64,000 bases of DNA, taken from NCBI GenBank assembly GCA_001804865.1, contig MHBK01000019.1, positions 1-64,000 of the forward strand. The letters run 5' to 3'. The notes beneath the pieces were generated by a model. That model was not told where the DNA came from and did no database searches. It was given only the letters and a program-made list of their open reading frames with translations. The translations under genes and the position numbers were made by a program. This document shows, in pieces, positions 7,763 to 16,249 of this stretch (position 1 is the first letter of the stretch; every line of letters begins with the position of its first letter). The stretch comes from Lentisphaerae bacterium GWF2_57_35. Its GTDB lineage: Bacteria > Verrucomicrobiota > Kiritimatiellia > CAIQIC01 > GWF2-57-35.

Positions 7763-9196
7763 GTGAACGTAGTCTTAATACAACCATCAAGCCCCGACGA
7801 ACCGGTGCAACCGGTTGAAAGCGCATCATGCGACGCTCATTTGTACGCACCGCCCTGGTCCATTCTTTGCCTGCGCGCCTATGTGCTTGAGCGGACTCGT
7901 CACACCTGCATTTTTCTTGACTGCCGCCAGTACACGCACCTGGAAAAGGAATTCATCGAAGCCGTCAAAACGGTTCCGTCTCCCCGCTTGCTGGTGGTCA
8001 ATGCCACGACCGAAAATATCGGCCAGGCCTCCGCCATCCTCGAAATGGCCAAGCGTCATTTTCCTGAAACTCGCACGGTATTATTTGGCTCGTATCCCTC
8101 GGCATTCCCCGACCATGCCGTGAATCTACCCTGGGCAGATTACGCCCTGGCCGGCGACCCGGAACCGATCCTTCGCAATTTGCTCGACTACATGGATGTC
8201 GAACGCAGGCTGCAAAGAGTGCCCGGCTTGGTCATCCCCCGGGTTCAATCGGCAACGCCCTATTGGCTGACGGATTTAAAATCGCTGTCCATGCCCGATT
8301 GGCACGGCTTGTTCTGGAGCGCCTATCAAGTGGGAGCCAACCGGGGCACCTGCCGGGCTGAAATGAAGCTCTCTCGCGGACACAGCCATTGTCCGTCGGA
8401 TCGAATTTTCGGCGGCATGGACGAGCCCCTGCGCACCTGGCCCCTGGATCGCGCCGCCATGACGCTCCTCAAATGCGCTCATCTTGGCGTCACGGAAGTA
8501 TTCCTGACCGATCCACCCGGCATCTGGACCGTCGAACGATTGAGCCAATGGTGCAAAGCCCTTCGCATGGTTCGCAATTCCCAGCCGTGGGGACTGAGGC
8601 TGCTGCCCACCTTCATCGATGACGAAACCTTGGCGGACATGGAATTCACCATGTGTCGCCGGGTGGAATTTGTTTACCCCAGTTGCGATCCCGACATCCT
8701 CAAACAGTACGGCTGCACCATCGAACCGGCCCATTTGGCCGCCATGATGACCGTCATGAAGGAATACAACATTCAAACCGTGGTGCGTTTTCTGGTTGGC
8801 GGGCCGGAGGAAAGCAAACCGGAGGAGCTTCGGATACAGCAAACCATCGCCTCCCTGAATTATTGCCGTTATGTCATGCAAAGCATGCCGTTGGTTTTCG
8901 ATGCCCCGCTCTACCGGGCGTTTGGGAGCCAGCCGGGAACCCCGCGTCCCGACGAATGGCTTCAGTGGACGATTCATCCCTGGATCGAAGAAAAACCCGT
9001 CTGCCTTTGGGGCGGCAAGGAAGCCCTATCGCGCATCGAAGACATTATGCAGGACGCACATTCCGCCATTCAGCACAGTTGGAAACGCATCTTCCGAGGG
9101 CTTTTCTCCCGCGTGCTGACCACCAATTGGATTCTGGCCGCCGAAGACCGCGCCGTCGGCCTACTCCCCTCCGCCCTACCCCATCCCGACGAGTAA
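7763..9196 (+). CDS. Cobalamin-binding-type radical SAM-like protein lacking the CX3CX2C motif
   Basis: A 477-residue protein with the domain order of B12-binding radical SAM proteins: an N-terminal Rossmann-like region (NVVLIQPSSPDEP; LLVVNATTENIGQA; TVLFGSYPSAFPD; ADYALAGDPEP) followed by a TIM-barrel-like half (VVRFLVGGPEESKPEE). At the position where SRGCPxxCxxC is expected the sequence reads NRGTCRAEMKLSRGHSHC, so only isolated cysteines remain and a classical [4Fe-4S] cluster cannot be bound. The start is a GTG with only a weak ribosome-binding site. It is monocistronic. It may be a non-catalytic descendant; function unknown. Confidence 0.6.
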   Translation: MNVVLIQPSSPDEPVQPVESASCDAHLYAPPWSILCLRAYVLERTRHTCIFLDCRQYTHLEKEFIEAVKTVPSPRLLVVNATTENIGQASAILEMAKRHFPETRTVLFGSYPSAFPDHAVNLPWADYALAGDPEPILRNLLDYMDVERRLQRVPGLVIPRVQSATPYWLTDLKSLSMPDWHGLFWSAYQVGANRGTCRAEMKLSRGHSHCPSDRIFGGMDEPLRTWPLDRAAMTLLKCAHLGVTEVFLTDPPGIWTVERLSQWCKALRMVRNSQPWGLRLLPTFIDDETLADMEFTMCRRVEFVYPSCDPDILKQYGCTIEPAHLAAMMTVMKEYNIQTVVRFLVGGPEESKPEELRIQQTIASLNYCRYVMQSMPLVFDAPLYRAFGSQPGTPRPDEWLQWTIHPWIEEKPVCLWGGKEALSRIEDIMQDAHSAIQHSWKRIFRGLFSRVLTTNWILAAEDRAVGLLPSALPHPDE

Positions 9197-9230
9197 GCGA
9201 GGGGTTAAGGAATTCAAAAATAGGCCCACA

Positions 9231-9315
9231 GACTTTGGACCTTGGACTCTTTGGACTTTGGACCTTGGACTCTTTGGACTTTGGACTTCTTTGGACTTTG
9301 GACTCTTTGGACTTC
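9231..9315. repeat. Tandem repeat, ~23-bp unit
   Basis: Between the convergent ends of the radical SAM-like gene and speA lies a direct repeat of the unit ggactttggaccttggactcttt. There are two nearly full copies followed by shortened ones (17 and 16 bp), all built from the sub-motif ggacttt/ggactcttt. It is non-coding and low in complexity; copy number is likely to vary between strains. Confidence 0.9.
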
Positions 9316-9332
9316 GCCCCTCTTCACACTTT

Positions 9333-11252
9333 TTACGACTCAAAATATGTATATCCACGCAGCCCCGACTCATACGCGTCCATAATCTGGCGTCGCTCCT
9401 CGGCGGTAATCCGGCCCGAACGCACAGCCTGTTCGGCCGCTTTTCGAACCCGGTCGAGCATTTCCTGCGGATTGTATTCCACGTAGGACAACACATCGGC
9501 CACCGTGTCGCCGGCGATTTCCGTGGCGTATTCAAGTTCGCCATTTTCACTGACGCGCAGGCTTACCACATGCGTATCGCCCAGCAGATTGTGCAAATCG
9601 CCCAAAGTTTCCTGATAGGCCCCGATCAGGAACACCCCCACATAATAATCCAATCCATTCTTTTCATGCAGCGGCAGCGTCTGCCGGACATCGTGAAGAT
9701 CGATGAAACGGTCGATTTTCCCGTCGCAGTCGCAGGTGATATCCGCGATGGTCCCCTGCCGCGAAGGCACCTCGGCCAGCCGATGAATCGGCATGATCGG
9801 GAATAATTGCTCGATGGCCCACACGTCGGGCAGCGATTGAAACACGCTGAAATTTCCGTAGTAAACGTCCGCAATGGCCGCATCGAGCCCCGCCAACTCG
9901 TCAGGAATGTATTTGCGTCCGCGAATTTCCTCCGCAATGCGCTGTACGATGTGCCAGAAAATCCGCTCCGCCAACGCACGCTGGCGAAGGGTGATTTTTC
10001 CGCTTTCGTAGAGCGCACGGGCTTCGTCGCGGTAATAAACCGCATCGTGATAGCATTCCTGCGCATTCTTGCTGGTCAGAACCTCGTTGACTTCCATCAG
10101 GCGCCGCAACTGCTCCGGGGAATCCGTCGGCACCTGCTCCGGGAGGCCATGCGACTCGCAACGGTTCACCTCCAGGATATTGAACAGCAACACGGAGTGA
10201 TGCGCCACCGTCGCACGCCCGGACTCGCTGACAATCACCGGATGCGGAATCTGGGAATCGTCGCACATCTTCATGACCGCCTCGACGATATCCGCCGCGT
10301 ATTCGTCCATCGTATAATTGCTGCTGGAAGAAAAGTTCGTGTGGGAGCCGTCGTAATCGACCGCCAGACCGCCGCCGACATTCAAAATCCCCATCTGCGC
10401 CCCTTCGCGGGCCAAATCGACGTACAGCCGGCTCGCTTCGGCCGCCGCGGCCCGAATGCTGCGGATGTTGGGAATCTGCGATCCCACGTGGTAATGCAGC
10501 ATGTGCAGACAATCCAGCATGCCGGCGTCGCGCAGATGATCCACCACATCGATGATCTGGGACGCATTCAATCCGAACATGCTCCGGTCGCCGCCGGATT
10601 CCGTCCAATAACCGGCCGCACGCGTCGCCAGCTTGGCGCGAATCCCCAACCGGGGCCGCACGCCCATGCGCTTGGCGCGATCGAGCACCATGGTCAACTC
10701 GTTGGACATTTCCAGCACAATGATAATTTGGATGCCCATCTTCAGCGTCAACAGCGCGAGATCGACGAACTCCTCGTCTTTGTAGCCGTTGCAAACCACA
10801 AACGCCTCGGGATCGTGCATATAGCCCAGCGCGGCAATCAGTTCGGCCTTGCTGCCGGCCTCCAACCCATGATGAAATCGCCCCCCGCAGGCCACCACGC
10901 TTTCCACCACCTGTTGCTGCTGGTTGACCTTGATGGGATAAACTCCGCGGTAATACGACTTGTAGCCCGCATCGAGAACCGCCTTGGCAAAGCTCGTGTT
11001 GATTTGCTCGACGCGCGAAGCCAGGATGTCTTCGAAGCGCAGCAACACCGGCATGTTCAGCCCCCGAGCCTTCAAACCCTCGACAATGTCCATCAGATCG
11101 ACATGGACCTCGGACCCCTTGCCCCGGGGGCGCACCACCACGTTGCCTTTGCCGGAAATATCGAAATATCCGGCGCCCCAATTCCGAATGCCATACAGCT
11201 CGGCAGAATCTTCCGTTGTCCAGCGCGTCAATGTTTCAGGCTTCATTCCCAT
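9333..11252 (-). CDS. speA: Biosynthetic arginine decarboxylase
   Basis: A 639-residue PLP-dependent fold-III decarboxylase converting arginine to agmatine for polyamine synthesis. The PLP lysine lies in YPIKVNQQQ; the glycine loop LNVGGGLAVDYDGS is conserved. Also present: GIRAKLATRAAGYWTESGGD and the C-terminal helical segment of the long SpeA type, whose full length is about 630-650 aa. Start is ATG at 11252 or the in-frame ATG at 11246; a GAGG sits 4 and 10 nt upstream respectively, favouring the second by spacing. A plausible promoter lies about 60 nt upstream. Confidence 0.95.
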   Translation of the reverse strand: MGMKPETLTRWTTEDSAELYGIRNWGAGYFDISGKGNVVVRPRGKGSEVHVDLMDIVEGLKARGLNMPVLLRFEDILASRVEQINTSFAKAVLDAGYKSYYRGVYPIKVNQQQQVVESVVACGGRFHHGLEAGSKAELIAALGYMHDPEAFVVCNGYKDEEFVDLALLTLKMGIQIIIVLEMSNELTMVLDRAKRMGVRPRLGIRAKLATRAAGYWTESGGDRSMFGLNASQIIDVVDHLRDAGMLDCLHMLHYHVGSQIPNIRSIRAAAAEASRLYVDLAREGAQMGILNVGGGLAVDYDGSHTNFSSSSNYTMDEYAADIVEAVMKMCDDSQIPHPVIVSESGRATVAHHSVLLFNILEVNRCESHGLPEQVPTDSPEQLRRLMEVNEVLTSKNAQECYHDAVYYRDEARALYESGKITLRQRALAERIFWHIVQRIAEEIRGRKYIPDELAGLDAAIADVYYGNFSVFQSLPDVWAIEQLFPIMPIHRLAEVPSRQGTIADITCDCDGKIDRFIDLHDVRQTLPLHEKNGLDYYVGVFLIGAYQETLGDLHNLLGDTHVVSLRVSENGELEYATEIAGDTVADVLSYVEYNPQEMLDRVRKAAEQAVRSGRITAEERRQIMDAYESGLRGYTYFES

Positions 11253-11306
11253 GATCCTCGATTCGATCGAGTCATCCTCTCTTTGATTTCGTATACACTG
11301 ACGCGA

Positions 11307-11334
11307 ATCGTACGTTGATTTTAAAAAAATGCAA
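11307..11334 (-). promoter_or_regulatory. Possible sigma-70-type promoter for speA
   Basis: On the minus strand TTGCAT (11334-11329) and TACGAT (11312-11307) are separated by 16 nt, a reasonable -35/-10 pair in the intergenic gap upstream of speA. It was assigned by eye only. Confidence 0.3.
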
Positions 11335-11371
11335 ATTCACAGAACTTATTTTTGAAGAATTCCTCGTCCGG

Positions 11372-11674
11372 TCAGCTTCCTTTGCGGATGTGCTCCTTCT
11401 CGTCTTCGCAACGCGACTGAATTCTTCGGATGTCCGTCTGCTTCTGCTCTTCCAATTTGGCCGCCGCTTCCATATCACCGGCCGCCCGGGCTTCGGCAAT
11501 CTGCTTGCCTTTCATGATCTCGACTTCCGCCATATCCGCTTTGCTCTTGCGCTCGATGCCGGCCAGAGCCGCCTTTTGTTCGGCGGAAAGAGAGGCCACA
11601 GGCCCATTCTTCCTCTCCAATCGCTCCATGGCCAGCTCATAAGAACTTTTGATGCCGTTCGCTTCGTCCTTCAT
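11372..11674 (-). CDS. Small charged coiled-coil protein
   Basis: A 100-residue, very charged protein of almost pure predicted helix (ELAMERLERKN, SAEQKAALAGIERKSK, EEQKQTDIRRIQSRCEDEKE). There are no membrane segments, signal peptide or recognised domain. Its ATG overlaps the stop of pcm by 4 nt (11671-11674), so it is co-translated with the repair methyltransferase. Function unknown. Confidence 0.7.
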   Translation of the reverse strand: MKDEANGIKSSYELAMERLERKNGPVASLSAEQKAALAGIERKSKADMAEVEIMKGKQIAEARAAGDMEAAAKLEEQKQTDIRRIQSRCEDEKEHIRKGS

Positions 11675-12348
11675 ATCTGCTCCTCGCCCTCGGTAGGGGA
11701 TTTCTCATTCGTCTCGGGGCCCGTCAACGGGACGAACCTCACTGGGATGATCTTCTCCTCCGAAACCGTGCCATCTTCGTGTTTTCGAATCAACATCAGA
11801 TATTGAGAGGACATCGCCGCCCCCACCGGAATGACCAGACGTCCGCCCAGCTTGAGCTGATCCACCAAAGCCAAGGGAACGGTTACCGGCGCCGCCGCCA
11901 CCAGCACGGCATCGAACGGGGCCTGTTCCGGCCAGCCCTTCGCTCCGTCGCCCGTGCGGACTTTGACATTCCGATAGCCCAGCGCCTTCAAATTTTCCCG
12001 TGCCTGCTCCGCCAGTTCGGGCAGTATTTCGACCGTATAGACCATCCGGCAGATTTCCGCTAGGACGGCAGCCTGGTAACCGCAGCCGGAGCCCACCTCC
12101 AGCACTTTGCTGGAAGCCCTTGCATCGGCCAGCTCCGTCATCAGGGCCACCATGTACGGCTGTGAAATGGTTTGCCCCTTTCCAATCGGCAGCGGATGAT
12201 CGGCATAGGCTTCGTCGTACAACGCGGCCGGCACGAACGCTTCGCGAGGAACCGCCCGCATCGCCCCCAACACCTCCGGATTCCGAATCCCCCGAGCCTT
12301 CAAGTCGACTTCGAGCATGTGTTCGCGCATCAACGAAAAATCATTCAT
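11671..12348 (-). CDS. pcm: Protein-L-isoaspartate O-methyltransferase
   Basis: A 225-residue SAM-dependent methyltransferase that initiates repair of isoaspartyl residues in damaged proteins. It shows the family's N-terminal RAVPREAFVPAALYDEAYAD, the conserved loop KGQTISQPYMVALMTELA, and SAM motif I VLEVGSGCGYQAAVLAEI, then GDGAKGWPEQAPFDAVLVAAA. Length is normal. The C-terminal ~15 residues (TNEKSPTEGEEQI) are an acidic extension. First gene of a two-gene unit with the small coiled-coil protein. Confidence 0.95.
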   Translation of the reverse strand: MNDFSLMREHMLEVDLKARGIRNPEVLGAMRAVPREAFVPAALYDEAYADHPLPIGKGQTISQPYMVALMTELADARASSKVLEVGSGCGYQAAVLAEICRMVYTVEILPELAEQARENLKALGYRNVKVRTGDGAKGWPEQAPFDAVLVAAAPVTVPLALVDQLKLGGRLVIPVGAAMSSQYLMLIRKHEDGTVSEEKIIPVRFVPLTGPETNEKSPTEGEEQI

Positions 12349-12766
12349 GGCTTCCGCCTCTCCACCATGACCATGCGGCCAAAACGCCGGATTTCAAAAC
12401 AAATTATCGGGACGGCTTTTGCAAGGTTTGAAGATTTTCCACGCCCGTCTGTACCCGCGTAGAGCAAGCTTGCAAAAGATACCGATTCACCTTATATTTT
12501 CCTGTTCGGAAACCGCTGCGTAGCCGCGTCCGTATAAGCATGCCAAAGTGAAACGTCGAGCTTTCCAAAGCTTGGAAATTCGTCTATTCACAGCATCTGG
12601 TCAATCGATTCTGTTGAAAGGTTCTGAAGAGCGCCCGACTCATGCCAGCCACGTAGGCCTGCAACAAACTCTTTTTGTAGGCCGGTTCTGCGAACCGGCG
12701 GCTTTTTCAACCGAATCGACAATAAACGGTCGACAGAGCCGTTATGTGTGCAAAGAAGACAGGCGG
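12349..12766. other. Intergenic region between pcm and the sigma-factor gene, with palindromes
   Basis: No convincing gene is seen in these 418 bases separating divergent units. Structural elements are the perfect palindrome tttccaaagcttggaaa (12562-12578) and a hairpin gccggttc/gaaccggc (12681-12699) followed by ggcttttt, which resembles a terminator just upstream of the sigma gene. The sigma-factor reading frame is open through part of this region (from 12548), but the sequence preceding 12767 does not look protein-like. Confidence 0.5.
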
Positions 12767-13363
12767 ATGGAGACGCGACAAAGCATGGACGAGCGCGTAA
12801 ATGAATGGATCGAAGCCTATCGACAGGGGCAAATTGAAGCGCTCAGCCATCTGGTGGAGCACTTCCGCCGCCCGCTTTTCGGGTTCATTCTCAAAATGAC
12901 GGAAGCCCGCGGGGATGCGGACGAGGTTTTCCAGGAAGTCTGGTTTCGGGCCATACGCAGCTTTGATCAGTATCGCGAGAAAAACTTCCTGAGCTGGCTT
13001 TTCCGCATCGCGCACAATCTGATTATCGACCGCGCCAGGAAAAACCGCCCGGAAGTCTCCCTGAATGGCGCGTCCGACGAAGCCGGCGAAGCCTGGGAAG
13101 CCAGGCTCCCCGACAAAGGGCTCACGCCGGAAGCGATTACCGCCGGCAAGGATCTGGGCGAGCAAATACAAAAGGCCGTCCGGCGGCTGCCGCCCGAACA
13201 GCGGGAAGTATTTTATCTTCGGATGGAAGCAGACCGATCCTTCAAGGAAATCGCTGCCATCCAGGACGTTTCGATCAATACCGCCCTGGCCCGAATGCAA
13301 TACGCATTGGCGAGGCTTAGAAAGGATTTGGGAACCGAGTATTACGACGGGGGGAAAACATGA
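12767..13363 (+). CDS. ECF-type RNA polymerase sigma factor
   Basis: A roughly 198-residue sigma-70 family protein with only regions 2 and 4. Region 2 contains DEVFQEVWFRAIRSFDQYR and FLSWLFRIAHNLIIDRARK; region 4 contains LPPEQREVFYLRMEADRSFKEIA and a helix-turn-helix SINTALARMQYALARLRKDL. ATG at 12767 is chosen (aggcgg upstream); ATG at 12785 is an alternative. It overlaps the anti-sigma gene by 4 nt, the normal arrangement for a sigma/anti-sigma pair. Likely autoregulates the three-gene unit. Confidence 0.9.
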   Translation: METRQSMDERVNEWIEAYRQGQIEALSHLVEHFRRPLFGFILKMTEARGDADEVFQEVWFRAIRSFDQYREKNFLSWLFRIAHNLIIDRARKNRPEVSLNGASDEAGEAWEARLPDKGLTPEAITAGKDLGEQIQKAVRRLPPEQREVFYLRMEADRSFKEIAAIQDVSINTALARMQYALARLRKDLGTEYYDGGKT

Positions 13364-13923
13364 ACTGCCTGCAAGCACAGCAAAAGATTCTGCTGGAAGC
13401 CAGTCACGAGCTGACGTGGATCGGACGCCGGCGGCTAAGCCGGCATTTGCGCCAATGCACGGGATGCCGTCAGCAAGCCGAAGACTTGACGACCCTGGCG
13501 GCCGCCGTCCGGCAAAAGCCCGACCTGGCGCCTCCACTGGACAAATTCCAACGGGAGCAAATCCTGGCCTTCGCCCGGCGCCAACAGGACAGAGCGATGA
13601 GGCCAACCCGCCAGGGCCTGCACGAATCCTTCACCGTCACCTGGCGCCCTGCCCTTATTTATGCGTCGATGAGCCTGCTGTTGCTGACGGGCTTCCTCCT
13701 CATCACCCGGCCCCTGTTTAAATCCCGCGATATCGCACAACCGGCCCTGGCGGCCCCGGAGGCCATGGCATGGAACGACGACTTCGACAGCCGGTATACC
13801 GAATTGGGGGCGCTAATGGCTTCCGCCGTTTACGAAAACAACGCCTCGGTCAGTGAAGCCGAGGCATCCGACGCCGACACCCTGGCCGATGAACTTTTAC
13901 AAATGGAAGGATCCGCCATATGA
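13360..13923 (+). CDS. Putative transmembrane anti-sigma factor (zinc-finger-like)
   Basis: A 187-residue single-pass membrane protein. The cytoplasmic N-terminus has a HX3CX2C-like cluster (HLRQCTGC) preceded by a further Cys and His (MNCLQA, ASHELTW), resembling the zf-HC2 anti-sigma domain. One transmembrane helix lies at roughly residues 98-116 (IYASMSLLLLTGFLLI), followed by an acidic periplasmic tail. Its ATG overlaps the sigma factor stop (ATGA). Inferred to hold the upstream sigma factor inactive until an envelope signal. Confidence 0.75.
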   Translation: MNCLQAQQKILLEASHELTWIGRRRLSRHLRQCTGCRQQAEDLTTLAAAVRQKPDLAPPLDKFQREQILAFARRQQDRAMRPTRQGLHESFTVTWRPALIYASMSLLLLTGFLLITRPLFKSRDIAQPALAAPEAMAWNDDFDSRYTELGALMASAVYENNASVSEAEASDADTLADELLQMEGSAI

Positions 13924-14582
13924 AAATTCCGCTGCTCATAGCCATCGCCTTTTTAATGCCCATCGCCGTTCCCGCGCAAATGGAGGAGCTGAGGCCCCCC
14001 CCGCCACCGCGCGCCATGCCCAAGGAAGCGCACCTGGAAAAATGGCTGGCGCATATCCGCGAGAAAAATCCGGAGGAATACGACCAACTGATCAAGCTTC
14101 GGGAAGCAGACCCCGAAGCCTTCCGAGCCGAGCTGCGCGAACGCCTGCGATACCGACGCCACATGGCGCACTTGAAAGAAACCCCCAAGCTGTACGAGTT
14201 TCTCATGTCGCTTCCACCCGAGGAACGCAATCGAATCCTCGACCGGCTGGCCCCGCCCCCACACGATCGATCAGAACGATTTGGAGACCGAAAAGGCCCA
14301 AATCCGGAAATGGGTGCGATGGAAGACGAAATTCGAACGATGGTCAAAACCTATCGCAAGACCGAGAAGCCGGGCGAAAAGCAACAAATTCAGGCTGACA
14401 TCCGCAACCGGCTGGAACGGCTTTTCGATCTAAGGGGACAACAACGCCTGCAAATGATTGCCGAAGCGGAACAGGATCTGCAGGTGTTGAAAAAACAATT
14501 GGACGAACGGCAAGCCAACCGGGAAAAAATCATCGAACGCCGGCTGGGCGAACTGCTGCATGAAGACGACCTGGCTTGGTGA
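13920..14582 (+). CDS. Secreted helical protein of the sigma/anti-sigma unit
   Basis: A 220-residue protein with a clear signal peptide (MKIPLLIAIAFLMPIAVPAQ), a proline stretch (PPPPPRAMP), then long charged helices including LPPEERNRILDRL. The latter recalls the LTPEQR-type repeats of Spy/CpxP-like periplasmic stress sensors. It overlaps the anti-sigma gene by 4 nt and is probably the sensor or effector of the same envelope response. No enzyme motif is present. The Spy/CpxP relation is a resemblance, not proven homology. Confidence 0.6.
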   Translation: MKIPLLIAIAFLMPIAVPAQMEELRPPPPPRAMPKEAHLEKWLAHIREKNPEEYDQLIKLREADPEAFRAELRERLRYRRHMAHLKETPKLYEFLMSLPPEERNRILDRLAPPPHDRSERFGDRKGPNPEMGAMEDEIRTMVKTYRKTEKPGEKQQIQADIRNRLERLFDLRGQQRLQMIAEAEQDLQVLKKQLDERQANREKIIERRLGELLHEDDLAW

Positions 14583-14602
14583 TCGCTAACGCTCTCCGAT
14601 CG

Positions 14603-14944
14603 TTACGAAACGATGCGCGCATCGCTCCACAGGCGTTCCAATTCGTAGTATTTGCGCGTCGTAGGCGAGAAGACATGCACCACGAGGTCCATGAAATCGA
14701 TGACCATCCACTCGCTGTCGGAGGTTCCCGCCTTGCGATAATGCTTGAGCCCTTCGCGCGAAAGAACCGCTTCTGCCTCGTTGATCAGGGCTTTGATGTG
14801 TGGACCGTTGCGGCCCGTGGCCACCAGATAAAAATCTGTCACGCTGGACAATTTGCGAACATCGAGGATTATGATGTCTTCACCCTTTTTCGCGATCAGG
14901 GCTTCCCGAGCTTTTTTGGCTATTTCCAATGTTTCGTTCTTCAC
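14603..14944 (-). CDS. rsfS: Ribosome silencing factor RsfS
   Basis: A 113-residue protein of the Iojap/RsfS family that binds ribosomal protein uL14 and blocks subunit joining in starvation. Diagnostic blocks: KGEDIIILDVRKLSSVTDFY, GNGPH-equivalent TGRNGPHIKAL, and SEWMVIDFMDLVVHVFSP near the C-terminus. Length is typical. It overlaps nadD by 4 nt; nadD-rsfS adjacency is a widespread conserved arrangement and supports both calls. Confidence 0.97.
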   Translation of the reverse strand: MKNETLEIAKKAREALIAKKGEDIIILDVRKLSSVTDFYLVATGRNGPHIKALINEAEAVLSREGLKHYRKAGTSDSEWMVIDFMDLVVHVFSPTTRKYYELERLWSDARIVS

Positions 14945-15558
14945 TTTTCTCCACTTCGATAAAGTTCTTGGTTAACAATATACATTTCGACGCCGAATGG
15001 AACAAAATAACGAATACTCCGGTCGGAGCGAACGCGCCTTCGAATGTCGGTGGACGAAATATCCACCAAATGTCCCGTAAAAACGTTGGACAGCAGCTTT
15101 TCCGGCCAGGGCGCTTTCAACTGCAACGAATCCGCTGCCGGCAAGGCTTGCAGGCCCGGACGGCGCAGGGTGATCACTTCGCACAAGCCCAGCAGCTCGT
15201 CGATTTCCTTCCAGGTATGCAATTCGATTAACGAATCGCCGCCGATGATGAAATAATACTGCGCCTCGGGATCCAACTCCTTCAAGCGCCGCAGGGTGTC
15301 AATGGTGTACGATACCCCTCCCCGCTCCATTTCCAGGGCCGACGCCACCATTCGGGCATCGTCTTTCAAAGCCAGCTTCAACATGGCCAGACGATGTTCG
15401 GGAGCGGCCATGTCCGCACAGGATTTATGCGGAGGTTGGGCGCAGGGAATGAAAATAACTTTCTCCAACCCGAATCGCTCCAAGGCATCCTGGGCCAGAA
15501 TCAAATGCCCCAGATGCACCGGATTGAACGAGCCGCCAAATATGCCGATTTTCTTCAA
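14941..15558 (-). CDS. nadD: Nicotinate-nucleotide adenylyltransferase
   Basis: A 205-residue nucleotidyltransferase joining nicotinate mononucleotide and ATP to deamido-NAD. The N-terminus KKIGIFGGSFNPVHLGHL holds the GSFNPxHxGH ATP-binding motif; ISSTDIRRRVRS is the C-terminal ISSTxIR motif. A TTG start at 15558 is preferred: it overlaps the stop of the upstream small gene (TTGA) with a GGAG about 12 nt before it; an upstream in-frame ATG at 15627 would add 23 residues unlike the family. Confidence 0.93.
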   Translation of the reverse strand: MKKIGIFGGSFNPVHLGHLILAQDALERFGLEKVIFIPCAQPPHKSCADMAAPEHRLAMLKLALKDDARMVASALEMERGGVSYTIDTLRRLKELDPEAQYYFIIGGDSLIELHTWKEIDELLGLCEVITLRRPGLQALPAADSLQLKAPWPEKLLSNVFTGHLVDISSTDIRRRVRSDRSIRYFVPFGVEMYIVNQELYRSGEK

Positions 15559-15758
15559 GGCTGCCGAGGCTCCGGCTCGTGGGCTTTTCGCCCGTAAACA
15601 CGTTCGTAAGCCTGGCAATACGGACACAACCCGTCTTCAATTGCCTTTACAAACCAAAAAATCACCCCGCGTTGCTTTCGGCGCGCCCGCGTACAAACCG
15701 GGCATTCCACGCAACGTCGGGCCATTTCGCGGTCTTTTTCCGTGATCGTTGCGGTCAT
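15555..15758 (-). CDS. Small cysteine-rich (zinc-ribbon-like) protein
   Basis: A 67-residue protein with three CXXC-like pairs (CVECPVC and CPYC separated by about 30 residues), rich in Arg at the N-terminus, suggesting a small zinc ribbon. Both ends overlap neighbours by 4 nt (ferritin-like gene upstream, nadD downstream), which makes it very likely to be translated. No family recognised; role unknown. Confidence 0.7.
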   Translation of the reverse strand: MTATITEKDREMARRCVECPVCTRARRKQRGVIFWFVKAIEDGLCPYCQAYERVYGRKAHEPEPRQP

Positions 15759-16249
15759 AGGGTCTGCCGATGGGCCTCCAAAATGCCGCGCAGCATGACG
15801 ACATGCTTTTTCTCTTCCTCAATGATCTTCTCAACGGCCTTCCGGTCGTTTTCCAACGCAAAGGCATCCTTCAACCCCACATAAAACAAGATCGATTGCG
15901 CTTCCGCCGTCACGGCCAGACCGATAATGTCCTCCACCGATTCGGTCCCCGTCAACTCATGAGCCATCTCCAGAGAACCTTCACCGCCATGACGTTCCAC
16001 CAACCCGTTCAAATACATGCGCACTTCGCCGGAGGGATCTTGAACGGCCGTTTTGTCGGCGCCGGACAATTTGCGGTTTATTTCGGCAAAAAAAGCCCGA
16101 TGTTCGTCTTCCATGCGAGCCATCTCGCTCAATTTCTTGCTCTCATGAAGGTTGATCTGCATCTTGGCGGCCTTTCGATAGAAAGCCGCTGCACTGCTCT
16201 CCGCGCGGTCTACCATTTGAAATATGTCCGTCAGGCTGAATCCATTCAT
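15755..16249 (-). CDS. Ferritin-like/rubrerythrin-type protein
   Basis: A 164-residue four-helix protein with ferritin-like di-iron ligand spacing: DRAESSAAAFYRKAA, ARMEDEHRAFFAEI (ExxH), VTAEAQSILFYVGLKDAF, and KIIEEEKKHVVMLRGIL (ExxxH-type). ATG at 16249 is chosen because AAAGGA lies 8 nt upstream; the frame extends further but without a ribosome-binding site. First gene of a tight four-gene unit with the small Cys protein, nadD and rsfS. A role in iron or oxidative metabolism is inferred from family only. Confidence 0.8.
   Translation of the reverse strand: MNGFSLTDIFQMVDRAESSAAAFYRKAAKMQINLHESKKLSEMARMEDEHRAFFAEINRKLSGADKTAVQDPSGEVRMYLNGLVERHGGEGSLEMAHELTGTESVEDIIGLAVTAEAQSILFYVGLKDAFALENDRKAVEKIIEEEKKHVVMLRGILEAHRQTL

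Noticed and set aside
9807-11318. Long plus-strand open frame opposite speA
   Set aside because: Antisense shadow; its translation is low in recognisable protein features and speA is unambiguous.
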